From the NCBI GenBank assembly GCA_023389095.1, contig JAEWFB010000635.1, positions 1 to 11,169 on the forward strand: DNA of 11,169 bases, written 5' to 3'. Shown one piece after another: positions 1 through 6,654 of this stretch (the first letter of the stretch is position 1; each line of letters starts with the position of its first letter). Origin of the DNA: Actinomycetes bacterium (GTDB taxonomy: Bacteria; Actinomycetota; Actinomycetes; Actinomycetales; Dermatophilaceae). The position numbers and the translations under genes were made by a program. Below the pieces are notes generated by a model. The model saw nothing but the letters and a program-made list of their open reading frames with translations. It searched no databases and was not told where the DNA came from.

Positions 1-484
1 CGACGAGGTAGGAGCCCTGCTCCTCGGCGAAGGTGATCTGGTCGACGTTCGGGCCGGCCGAGTCGGGCGACGAGTCGTCGACGATGGCGAACTTGACGTC
101 GGGGTTGGCCTTGGCGGTCTCGCCGACGGCCTTGGCGTACGCGAAGCCGACGGCGACGATGTTGTTGTAGCCGGCGTCGATCAGCTGCTGGAGGCGCTCC
201 TTGCGAGCCGACTCGGGCTCGCCGTTGACGGCCGCGGCCTCCTTGGTGTCGGCACCGAGCTCGGCCTTGGCCTTGTCGAGGCCGGCAGCGGCGGCGTCGT
301 TGAACGACTGGTCGCCGCGGCCACCCACGTCGTAGGCCATACCGATCTTGAGCGTGCCGCCGGTGGCGCCGGTGGACCCGCCCGTGCTGCCGGGGGACGT
401 CGTGTTGTCGGTGCTGCTGCCGCAGGCCGCGAGGCCGAGAGCGGCGGCGGCGACGACAGCCGCGACCTTCGTTGCGTGACGCAA
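1..484 (-). CDS. BMP-family (PnrA-like) nucleoside-binding lipoprotein of an ABC importer, 5' part only
   Basis: Seen: reading leftward from a TTG at 484, 161 codons stay open to the window edge. AAGGAG lies 6 nt upstream of the TTG and decides the start. Residues 1-20 form a signal peptide (basic RHATK, then an Ala/Val-rich core) ending in a lipobox L18-A19-A20-C21, followed by a Ser/Thr/Gly linker. The mature part has IGMAYDVGGRGDQSFNDAA and later FAIVDDSS, typical of the basic membrane protein / PnrA fold. Known: such proteins are extracytoplasmic, lipid-anchored receptors that hand nucleosides (purine nucleosides for PnrA) to an ABC importer; the full length is usually near 350 residues, so about half is visible. 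Inferred: the ATPase and permease genes should follow beyond the left edge, and the upstream amidohydrolase may serve the same catabolism. The family is clear; the exact ligand is not. Confidence 0.9.
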   Translation of the reverse strand, partial: MRHATKVAAVVAAAALGLAACGSSTDNTTSPGSTGGSTGATGGTLKIGMAYDVGGRGDQSFNDAAAAGLDKAKAELGADTKEAAAVNGEPESARKERLQQLIDAGYNNIVAVGFAYAKAVGETAKANPDVKFAIVDDSSPDSAGPNVDQITFAEEQGSYLV

Positions 485-542
485 GAGGTGCTCCTTAGGA
501 AAATCGTCGGGCCGACGACGACATCGGCCCAGATGCAAGGGA

Positions 543-548
543 ACTGTA
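543..548 (-). promoter_or_regulatory. possible -10 box for the BMP lipoprotein gene
   Basis: On the minus strand TACAGT fits the actinobacterial TANNNT -10 pattern about 58 nt upstream of the TTG start, which would give a leader of about 50 nt carrying the AAGGAG site. No convincing -35 is seen at 17-18 nt spacing. The gap of 250 bp from the amidohydrolase stop suggests the lipoprotein gene has its own promoter, but this particular box is a weak call. Confidence 0.3.
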
Positions 549-667
549 GACCCCGGCCGACGAGGATCTGCGCTGCTCGGCGGAAGTCACGGGAAGTGTT
601 ATCGATCCGCGACCGCTGTGTCGTGAGATCGACAGGACACGCTCGGTGATCTGTGTCATGGCGTGCA

Positions 668-711
668 GGAAAGGCCCGGGAAAGGCCCGGGAAAGGGGCC
701 TGGAAAGGTCG
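668..711. repeat. short degenerate tandem repeat, about four units of GGGAAAGGCCC
   Basis: Reading the plus strand, GGAAAGGCCC (668-677), GGGAAAGGCCC (678-688), GGGAAAGGGGCCT (689-701) and GGAAAGGTCG (702-711) follow one another, one strand purine-rich. It lies just 3' of the amidohydrolase stop codon (735) in the gap before the BMP gene. The units contain CCCGGG and can fold on each other, so the repeat also supplies the terminator-like stem noted separately. Confidence 0.7.
683..701 (-). terminator. terminator-like hairpin after the amidohydrolase gene
   Basis: AGGCCC (683-688) pairs with GGGCCT (696-701) around a 7-nt loop, 34 nt beyond the amidohydrolase stop codon. There is no long U-tract, as is usual in GC-rich actinobacteria, so this is a candidate only. 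Neighbouring repeat units allow alternative pairings. Confidence 0.35.
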
Positions 712-734
712 GGAGAACCTGGGAACCGCGTCGC

Positions 735-1982
735 TCAGCGGGCGATGCCGAGGCGGCGCGGGCGGTCCGCGTCGGACGCGCGGGCGGCGGCCGCCGAGAA
801 GACAACGCCCGCGAGCGTCCGGGCGCCGATGGCGATCGCGTCCTCGTCGACGACGAGGTCACCACGGTGCAGGTCGTACGTCGGGCCGCCGGGGGTGCGC
901 GTGCCCAGCCGGGCCATCGCGCCGGGCACGTGGGTCAGGTACCACGCGAAGTCCTCGCCGCCGAGCGACTGCGGCGTCGGCGCGACGAACGCCCCGGCGC
1001 CGGTGACGGCCGCGGTGAGCGCGTCGATGCAGCCGGCGTCGTTGACGACCGGGGGGACGCCCTTGGTGATCGTGACGTCGGCGTGCACCGCGTACGGCGA
1101 GACGACCGCGTGCACGACCTCCTCGAGGAGGCGCTCGACGCCGTCCCAGATGCTCGCGTCGAGCATCCGCAGCGTGCCGCCGACCTTCCCGGAGGACGGG
1201 ATGACGTTGTGGGCGCCGCCCGAGTGGACCGAGCCCCAGACGAGGGCGGCCCCGGCGCGCGGGTCGAGACGCCGCGACAGCACGGCCGGGACGTCGGTGA
1301 CGACCTTGGCCAGCGCGTAGGTGAGGTCCTGGGTCAGGTGCGGCCGCGAGGTGTGACCGCCACGACCCATGAGGACGACCTCGACCTGGTCGGCGGCCGC
1401 CGTGATGGGGCCGACGCGCAGGCCGACCTGTCCGGCGTCGAGGTTGGGGTCGCAGTGCAGCGCGAAGATCCGGTCGACCCCGACGAGGCCGTCCTGGGCC
1501 ACGACGTCCTCGGCGCCCCCGGGCATCAGCTCCTCGGCGGGCTGGAAGACGAGCCGGGCCCCGATGCCGGCCGCGGCGAGCCGGCCTTCCTCTTTCTTCA
1601 GCGCGAGCGCCGCGCCGAGCAGGGCCGTGGTGTGCACGTCGTGCCCGCACGAGTGGCTGACGCCGTCGGTGCCGGAGGCGAAGTCGAGGCCGGTGGCCTC
1701 GCGGATCGGCAGGGCGTCGATGTCGGCGCGGAGCGCGATGCGCTGGCCGGGGTCGGGGGCGCCGAGGTCGGCGACGAGGCCGGTGCCGCGCAGCCGGCGC
1801 ACCCGGATGCCGGCGGTCTCGAGGCGGTCGGCGATCGCCGCGGTGGTGCGGACCTCGCCACGCCCGAGCTCGGGGTGGGTGTGCAGGTCGCGACGGAACG
1901 CGATGAGCTCGGCCACGTGCTGGTCGACGACGCGTCCGATCGCGTCGAAGGGCAGAGGCAGGGCAGCGTGGGTCACGATCAC
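735..1982 (-). CDS. M20D-family amidohydrolase / aminoacylase-type metallopeptidase
   Basis: Seen: 415 residues, the usual length for M20D hydrolases. RRDLHTHPEL (30-39) opens the catalytic domain, followed by LRADIDALPI (84-93), HSCGHDVHTT with C112 and H114, FQPAEE with E150/E151, H176 in ALHCDP, GRGGHTSRPH in the lid/dimerisation part, GGEDFAWY and a late YDLHRGD. Together these give the expected Cys/His/Glu metal-ligand set. No signal peptide, so cytoplasmic. Known: the family hydrolyses N-acyl amino acids, indole-acetyl conjugates and similar amides using bound divalent metal. The substrate cannot be told from sequence. Start: GTG at 1982 has no Shine-Dalgarno; the in-frame GTG at 1976, two codons on, is an equally good start and fits a near-leaderless transcript from TAGAAT at 1991-1986. 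It lies upstream of the BMP nucleoside-importer gene on the same strand, 250 bp apart. Confidence 0.92.
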   Translation of the reverse strand: MIVTHAALPLPFDAIGRVVDQHVAELIAFRRDLHTHPELGRGEVRTTAAIADRLETAGIRVRRLRGTGLVADLGAPDPGQRIALRADIDALPIREATGLDFASGTDGVSHSCGHDVHTTALLGAALALKKEEGRLAAAGIGARLVFQPAEELMPGGAEDVVAQDGLVGVDRIFALHCDPNLDAGQVGLRVGPITAAADQVEVVLMGRGGHTSRPHLTQDLTYALAKVVTDVPAVLSRRLDPRAGAALVWGSVHSGGAHNVIPSSGKVGGTLRMLDASIWDGVERLLEEVVHAVVSPYAVHADVTITKGVPPVVNDAGCIDALTAAVTGAGAFVAPTPQSLGGEDFAWYLTHVPGAMARLGTRTPGGPTYDLHRGDLVVDEDAIAIGARTLAGVVFSAAAARASDADRPRRLGIAR

Positions 1983-1985
1983 GGG

Positions 1986-1991
1986 ATTCTA
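1986..1991 (-). promoter_or_regulatory. possible -10 box (TAGAAT) of the amidohydrolase gene
   Basis: TAGAAT on the minus strand ends 3 nt before GTG 1982 and 9 nt before GTG 1976. With the usual 6-8 nt from -10 to the start of transcription, the RNA would begin just before GTG 1976, favouring that codon as a near-leaderless start. No -35 match is seen. Confidence 0.35.
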
Positions 1992-2001
1992 GCGAGAGGA
2001 T

Positions 2002-2019
2002 GGTGCCCGCCCCGGCACC
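2002..2019. other. small GC-rich hairpin in the amidohydrolase/fhuF divergent gap
   Basis: GGTGCC (2002-2007) and GGCACC (2014-2019) are perfect inverted arms around a 6-nt loop; further GGCACC and GGTGGCACCCC copies follow at 2040-2062. It lies between the two divergent starts and could be an operator or a leader hairpin. No DtxR/IdeR-type iron box was recognised in this gap. Confidence 0.3.
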
Positions 2020-2072
2020 CCCGGGGACGTCGGTGTGGGTGGCACCCCGGCGAGGGGCACCCGGGAGGCGAC

Positions 2073-2804
2073 GTGGACGGTCCGGAGGCGCACGCGTCGG
2101 GCGACCCCCGCGGCGCCGGGAGACCCGGTCCCACTGACTCGCCGGACATCGTCGAGGTGCTGCGACGCGTCGACCGGGCGCTCCCCTTCACCACCGTCAC
2201 GTCGACCGCGTCGGCCGCGACGATCTGGTGCGGCGACGTGCTCGCGCACGCCCGAGCCGGCGCCGACCCGCTGGCGCCGTGGCGAGAGGCGCTGAGGGAG
2301 CAGATGTCCCGACGCCACGGGGTGCCGGTCGCGCCGCATGTGCCCGCCGCGTTCGTGCTCCAGTGGTGGTGTGAGGTGGCCGCGGCGCCCGTGGCCCACG
2401 CCGCTGCGCTCGGTCCGTGGGTGCTCGTGCCCGAGGCGTCGGGGCTGGGCTTCGAGCTCGCGCCGGGGCTCAACCCGCAACGCATCGTCGTCGACCCCGC
2501 CCGGACCACCGTCGGTGTCGATCCGGACGCGCACCGCCGGGCCGAGCGTGCCCGGGCCGTGTACTCCGACCTGGTGCACGACGTCGTCGCCGCCTTCGCG
2601 CCCGAGGTGCGGATGGGCTCACGGCAGCGCTGGGGCGTCGTCGACGACACGTGGGCGACGGCGTCGCACCTCGCGGCCGGGGCCGCCGGGCACGCGACCG
2701 GTCCGCAGCCGCGTCGGGTGTCGTGCTGCTTCATCTATGCCCTGCCGGGGATGCGCGAGTGTGCGGGCTGCCCCCGCAGCGGGAGCCCGGCGGTCCGCGG
2801 GTAG
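2073..2804 (+). CDS. FhuF-like (2Fe-2S) ferric siderophore reductase-type protein
   Basis: Seen: 243 residues from a GTG at 2073 preceded 4 nt upstream by GGGAGG (2063-2068), the best ribosome site in the gap; GTG 2157 is a weaker alternative. The first 24 residues are Gly/Pro/Arg-rich and may be dispensable. The body holds FVLQWWCEV and GFELAPGLNPQRIVVD, and the C-terminus has C218-C219-x10-C230-x2-C233 (CCFIYALPGMRECAGCPR), the signature of the FhuF C-terminal iron-sulfur domain. Known: FhuF-type proteins bind a [2Fe-2S] cluster through these four Cys and reduce ferric siderophores in the cytoplasm to release iron. Inferred: same role here. No siderophore transport gene is adjacent, and no iron box is visible upstream, so regulation by IdeR/DtxR is unsupported. 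Confidence 0.82.
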   Translation: MDGPEAHASGDPRGAGRPGPTDSPDIVEVLRRVDRALPFTTVTSTASAATIWCGDVLAHARAGADPLAPWREALREQMSRRHGVPVAPHVPAAFVLQWWCEVAAAPVAHAAALGPWVLVPEASGLGFELAPGLNPQRIVVDPARTTVGVDPDAHRRAERARAVYSDLVHDVVAAFAPEVRMGSRQRWGVVDDTWATASHLAAGAAGHATGPQPRRVSCCFIYALPGMRECAGCPRSGSPAVRG

Positions 2805-2840
2805 CGCCCGGAGCCTCGCGGGGTGGGAGCCGGTCGTTCG

Positions 2841-2860
2841 GCGGTGGGCTGCGGTGGGCC
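2841..2860. repeat. 10-bp direct repeat GCGGTGGGC(T/C) x2
   Basis: GCGGTGGGCT (2841-2850) is followed at once by GCGGTGGGCC (2851-2860). The pair covers the -35 region of the promoter proposed for the small ORF at 2877, so it could be a regulator or sigma contact site; it could also be simple GC-rich drift. Confidence 0.35.
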
Positions 2861-2864
2861 GAAA

Positions 2865-2870
2865 TAGGCT
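2865..2870 (+). promoter_or_regulatory. -10 box TAGGCT of a leaderless transcript
   Basis: TAGGCT fits TANNNT and ends 6 nt before the ATG at 2877, placing the predicted transcription start on or next to the A of the ATG. No Shine-Dalgarno is present upstream of that ATG. This spacing is the hallmark of actinobacterial leaderless genes and recurs at three other starts in this window (6554, 7272, 9905). Confidence 0.55.
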
Positions 2871-2876
2871 GTCGGC

Positions 2877-2972
2877 ATGGCCCAGCGCACTCCCCCGTCC
2901 GACCGGCTCGTCGTCCCGGAGGAGGCGCACGAGGCCTTCGCGCCGCGCCCCCGCCCCCTCGCGGGGGCCTGA
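2877..2972 (+). CDS. 31-residue leaderless small ORF upstream of the PfkB kinase; possible remnant of psuG
   Basis: Seen: ATG 2877 to TGA 2970-2972, encoding 31 residues: MAQRTPPSDRLVVPEEAHEA then FAPRPRPLAGA. A leaderless-type -10 box precedes it, and its stop is 3 nt before the kinase ATG, so the two would be co-transcribed and translationally coupled. Known: pseudouridine-5'-phosphate glycosidase (PsuG) proteins begin with a short segment of the form LVVxxEVxEALAxGRPVVALEST and often neighbour a PfkB-type pseudouridine kinase. Inferred: DRLVVPEEAHEAFA looks like that N-terminus, after which the catalytic body is missing, so this may be what remains of psuG after an internal deletion that kept its promoter. 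Alternatives are a genuine leader peptide or a chance ORF. The resemblance was judged from memory, not from an alignment. Confidence 0.45.
   Translation: MAQRTPPSDRLVVPEEAHEAFAPRPRPLAGA
2953..2968 (+). promoter_or_regulatory. hairpin covering the kinase ribosome-binding region
   Basis: GCCCCC (2953-2958), loop TCGC, GGGGGC (2963-2968) form a perfect 6-bp GC stem with a tetraloop. It lies inside the last codons of the small ORF and ends 7 nt before the kinase ATG, burying the only G-rich stretch that could act as its Shine-Dalgarno. A ribosome finishing the small ORF would melt it. Confidence 0.45.
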
Positions 2973-2975
2973 CCG

Positions 2976-3848
2976 ATGCGCTCGGTGGTCGTCGTCGGCG
3001 ACGTCGGTCTCGACGTCATCACCTCACCCGGCGGCCCGATCCGGTGGGGCACCGACACCCCGTCGTCGGTACGACTCGTGCCCGGTGGCGCCGGCGGCAA
3101 CTCGGCCGCCTGGCTCGCCTGGGCCGGCATGCCGGTGACCGTCGTGGCGCGCGTCGGCAACGACCTCGCCGCGCGCGCCGTCGCCGGTGACCTCGCCGAG
3201 CGGCGCGTGCGCACCGCCTTCGCCGTGGACCCGGTGCTGCCGACGTGCGTCGTCACCGTGCTGCTCGACACCGAGGGCGAGCGGACCATGCTGCCCGACC
3301 GCGGCGCCAACCGCGCCTTCTGCCCGGACGACGTGTGGTTCGCCGACCTGCCCCACGACGACCGCGAGACCCCGCACCTGCACGTGTCCGGCTACGTGCT
3401 GCTCGACCGCGAGTCGCGGCCGGGCGGTCTCGAGGCGCTGCGGCAGGCCCGTGAGCTCGGCTGGACCGTGTCGGTCGACCCGCAGGCGCATGCCCTCGTC
3501 GAGCGCGAGGGCGCGGACGCGTTCCTGTCGTGGGTCGACGGCATCGACCTGCTGCTGCCCAACGCGTCGGAGCTGGACGCGCTCGGCGGGTTCGACCGGG
3601 TGCTCGGGCACGTGCGTGAGGTGGTCGCCACGGACGGGGCGGCCGGGGCTCGCTGGCTCGGCGAGGGCATCGACGAGGTCGTGGAGGCGCCGCGCGTCGA
3701 CCACGTCGACGCCACCGGCGCGGGCGACGCCTTCAACGCGGGCCTGCTGTCGGTGTGGCTGAGCGGCGGGTCGCGGTCGGCGGCCCTGCGAGCCGGCGTC
3801 GACGCGGGGTCCTCGGCCTGCCAGGGCCTCGGCGCCCGCCCCCGCTGA
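2976..3848 (+). CDS. PfkB-family carbohydrate/nucleoside kinase
   Basis: Seen: 290 residues, compact for the ribokinase/PfkB family. N-terminal VVGDVGLDVI is the usual first strand; GGAGGN (37-42) in VPGGAGGNSAAWLAWAG is the family signature 1; DATGAGDAF (245-253) is signature 2, with the anion-hole GAGD and catalytic base D251. LLLPNASELDAL matches the family's NxxE region. Known: these cytoplasmic enzymes use ATP to phosphorylate sugars or nucleosides. Substrate is not readable from sequence. If the 31-codon ORF just upstream is a psuG remnant, pseudouridine would be the best guess; ribokinase-like sugar specificity is equally possible. The ATG at 2976 is 3 nt after the upstream stop, with a hairpin over the G-rich upstream stretch, suggesting coupled translation. 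Confidence 0.85.
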   Translation: MRSVVVVGDVGLDVITSPGGPIRWGTDTPSSVRLVPGGAGGNSAAWLAWAGMPVTVVARVGNDLAARAVAGDLAERRVRTAFAVDPVLPTCVVTVLLDTEGERTMLPDRGANRAFCPDDVWFADLPHDDRETPHLHVSGYVLLDRESRPGGLEALRQARELGWTVSVDPQAHALVEREGADAFLSWVDGIDLLLPNASELDALGGFDRVLGHVREVVATDGAAGARWLGEGIDEVVEAPRVDHVDATGAGDAFNAGLLSVWLSGGSRSAALRAGVDAGSSACQGLGARPR

Positions 3849-3885
3849 CCTTCTCCGCACCCGAACTCGGGGAACCGCCGCTGTC

Positions 3886-3968
3886 CCCACGGACCGCCAC
3901 GAACTCCGCCGGCACCGCCGGACAGGCACGGCAGCGCCGACGTGGCTGAGGTCGTGGCGGTCCGTCGG
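3886..3968. repeat. inverted-repeat module 1, left of the DUF559 gene
   Basis: Arms at 3886-3902 and 3952-3968 match as inverted copies at 16 of 17 positions (14 contiguous), around a 49-bp spacer; a further CTC/GAG pairing continues inside (3904-3906 with 3948-3950). Each arm reads TCGTGGCGGTCCGT followed by SGG. The same arm occurs twice more in module 2 (4866-4959), although the two spacers are unrelated. The module lies wholly between the kinase stop (3848) and the DUF559 ATG (4020). It could be a terminator, an RNA structure, a protein-binding pair of sites, or the end of an inserted segment. Confidence 0.75.
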
Positions 3969-4019
3969 CCTGTGGATGGGGCGCCGACGCGTGGTCGCCG
4001 CTCCGTGAACCTGTACGGC

Positions 4020-4907
4020 ATGGACGTGCAGACACTGCTGGCGCACCATGGCGGCTCGTGCCGATGGGCTGAGCTCTCGCCGCTGGTCAGCCGGACCTGC
4101 CTGAACCGGGCGCTGAGCGAGGGATCCGTGAGGCGGATCGCCCGCGGGCTCTACGCACTACCCAGCGTCGTCGAAGCACGAGCGACGGCCCTACGAGTGG
4201 CGGGAACGGCGTCTCACACCACTGCTGCCTTGCACTGGGGATGGGGCGTGAAGCACGAGTCCCCGACGCCCCACATCACCCTGCCTCGAGGACGGAAGCT
4301 GAGGGACACGGCTCGGGCCGGCGTCGTCCGGCACTGGCGCACACTGACCGAATCCGAGGTGCTGGAGGGCTGGGTGACCAGTCCGGAGCGGACGGTCATC
4401 GACTGCTGTCTCGACCTGCCTTTCGACGAGGCGCTGGCCGTCGCGGACTCGGCGTGGCGCGCAGGACACTCGCCGCTCGAGGTTCGCGATCTCGCCCTGA
4501 CGCTCCCCGCCAGGTCCCGGCGTCGGGTGTCGCGGGTGCTGCGTCACGTGGACCGCGGCGCAGCCAACCCGTTCGAGTCGGTGCTGCGCGCCCTGTGCCT
4601 TCGCGTGGAGGGCCTGTCGGTCGTGACCCAGCACGAGGTCAAGGACCCCGATTTCTTCGCCCAGGTCGACCTAGCCGACACGGACCTCCGGATCGTCATC
4701 GAGGCGGAGGGTTTCGAGCACCACGGCACCCGGGAGGGCCTGCGCCGTGACTGCCGGCGCTACACCGGGCTGGCCGCGCGTGGCTGGGCCGTCGTGCGCT
4801 TCACGTGGGACGAGGTGATGTTCGAACCCGAGTACGTGGTGGCTGCCCTGCGAGCCACGGTCGAACAGCGCCGAGCGACCGCCACGACGCCGGTGCTTGC
4901 GTCGTAG
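4020..4907 (+). CDS. AbiEi-like N-terminal domain plus DUF559/Vsr-like nuclease-fold protein
   Basis: Seen: 295 residues from ATG 4020. The frame stays open upstream (GTG 3942, 3954, 4005), but MDVQTLLAHHGGSC matches the usual start of the family. N-terminal ~70 residues form a helix-turn-helix-like region ending SVRRIARGLYALP, as in AbiEi-type antitoxin domains. The C-terminal third shows a PD-(D/E)XK-like core: NPFES with E186, QVDLADTDLRIVIEAEGFEHH with D217, E228 and E230, then GWAVVRFTWDEV. Known: such proteins are common, multicopy and mostly uncharacterised in actinobacteria. Neither toxin-antitoxin nor nuclease activity is shown. No cognate toxin gene is adjacent. Oddities: codon use is looser than neighbours (CTA, CGA, GGA, TCT, ACT), and the gene is flanked on both sides by the same repeat, both fitting acquisition by transfer. 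No clear promoter or Shine-Dalgarno is seen. Confidence 0.75.
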   Translation: MDVQTLLAHHGGSCRWAELSPLVSRTCLNRALSEGSVRRIARGLYALPSVVEARATALRVAGTASHTTAALHWGWGVKHESPTPHITLPRGRKLRDTARAGVVRHWRTLTESEVLEGWVTSPERTVIDCCLDLPFDEALAVADSAWRAGHSPLEVRDLALTLPARSRRRVSRVLRHVDRGAANPFESVLRALCLRVEGLSVVTQHEVKDPDFFAQVDLADTDLRIVIEAEGFEHHGTREGLRRDCRRYTGLAARGWAVVRFTWDEVMFEPEYVVAALRATVEQRRATATTPVLAS

Positions 4908-4959
4908 CCACGCACGAGGTGCCGCCTCAGGTTGGTCTCGTGGCGGTCGGTCGGGGCTG
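4866..4959. repeat. inverted-repeat module 2, right of the DUF559 gene
   Basis: Arms at 4866-4887 and 4938-4959 are inverted copies matching at 20 of 22 positions, around a 50-bp spacer. The arm begins TCGTGGCGGTCG and shares its first 11 bases and following pattern with both arms of module 1. The left arm lies inside the last 14 codons of the DUF559 gene; the right arm ends 2 bases short of the mutase stop codon (4962-4964, minus). The spacer contains a smaller stem, CACGAG (4913-4918) with CTCGTG (4937-4942), which overlaps the right arm by five bases and so competes with the long pairing. As it sits in a 54-bp convergent gap it may serve as a terminator for both genes. Confidence 0.75.
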
Positions 4960-4961
4960 GG

Positions 4962-6554
<1,593 letters not shown>

Positions 6555-6561
6555 GAGGCCG

Positions 6562-6567
6562 AGCGTA
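6562..6567 (-). promoter_or_regulatory. -10 box TACGCT of the mutase gene (leaderless)
   Basis: On the minus strand TACGCT (TANNNT) is followed by 7 nt and then ATG 6554, with no Shine-Dalgarno, so transcription should start at or beside the start codon. It also fixes the start of the protein at 6554 instead of further upstream. Confidence 0.55.
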
Positions 6568-6581
6568 TCGGCGGTCCGGTC

Positions 6582-6595
6582 GCCGACGCGTCGGC
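6582..6595. promoter_or_regulatory. 14-bp perfect palindrome over the mutase -35 region; operator candidate
   Basis: GCCGACGCGTCGGC is perfectly self-complementary. Counting a 17-nt spacer from the mutase -10 box, the -35 hexamer would fall at 6585-6590, inside this palindrome. A dimeric repressor or activator could bind here; no regulator is assigned. Confidence 0.4.
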
Positions 6596-6633
6596 CGCCG
6601 GTGAACGTTGCCGATCTCACGTCGGGTGGGACA

Positions 6634-6654
6634 GACCGTGGCCTCTCGACGGTC
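6634..6654 (-). terminator. weak hairpin at the end of the MarR-type gene
   Basis: GACCGT (6634-6639) and ACGGTC (6649-6654) are perfect inverted arms with a 9-nt loop, overlapping the regulator's stop codon (6653-6655). No U-tract follows. It could end the regulator transcript before the separately promoted mutase gene on the same strand. Confidence 0.3.

Noticed and set aside
495..659. 54-codon ORF on the minus strand (ATG at 659) whose TAA overlaps the BMP gene's AAGGAG site
   Set aside because: It is rich in AGA, ATA, CTT, CGA and TCA codons unlike real genes here, has no recognisable protein motif, and a proposed BMP promoter lies inside it. The stop/Shine-Dalgarno overlap is most likely chance.
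1355..1365. A fifth copy of the 11-base core GACCGCCACGA inside the amidohydrolase gene
   Set aside because: It encodes the conserved GRGGH motif and the match does not extend into the flanking consensus, and it is unpaired, so it is treated as coincidence.
663..2072. Very long plus-strand open frame running antisense through the amidohydrolase gene into the fhuF-like gene
   Set aside because: It is a GC-rich shadow frame; the minus strand carries a complete M20D hydrolase with all motifs. Only the part from GTG 2073 is real coding sequence.
4020..4907. A complete AbiE-type toxin-antitoxin pair
   Set aside because: Only the AbiEi-like N-terminal region is present, fused to a DUF559 core; no AbiEii-type nucleotidyltransferase gene lies on either side.
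3889..4959. A transposable element with the outer repeats as terminal inverted repeats
   Set aside because: No transposase, and no target-site duplication next to 3886 or 4959, so it is reported as a repeat-bracketed gene and not as a mobile element.
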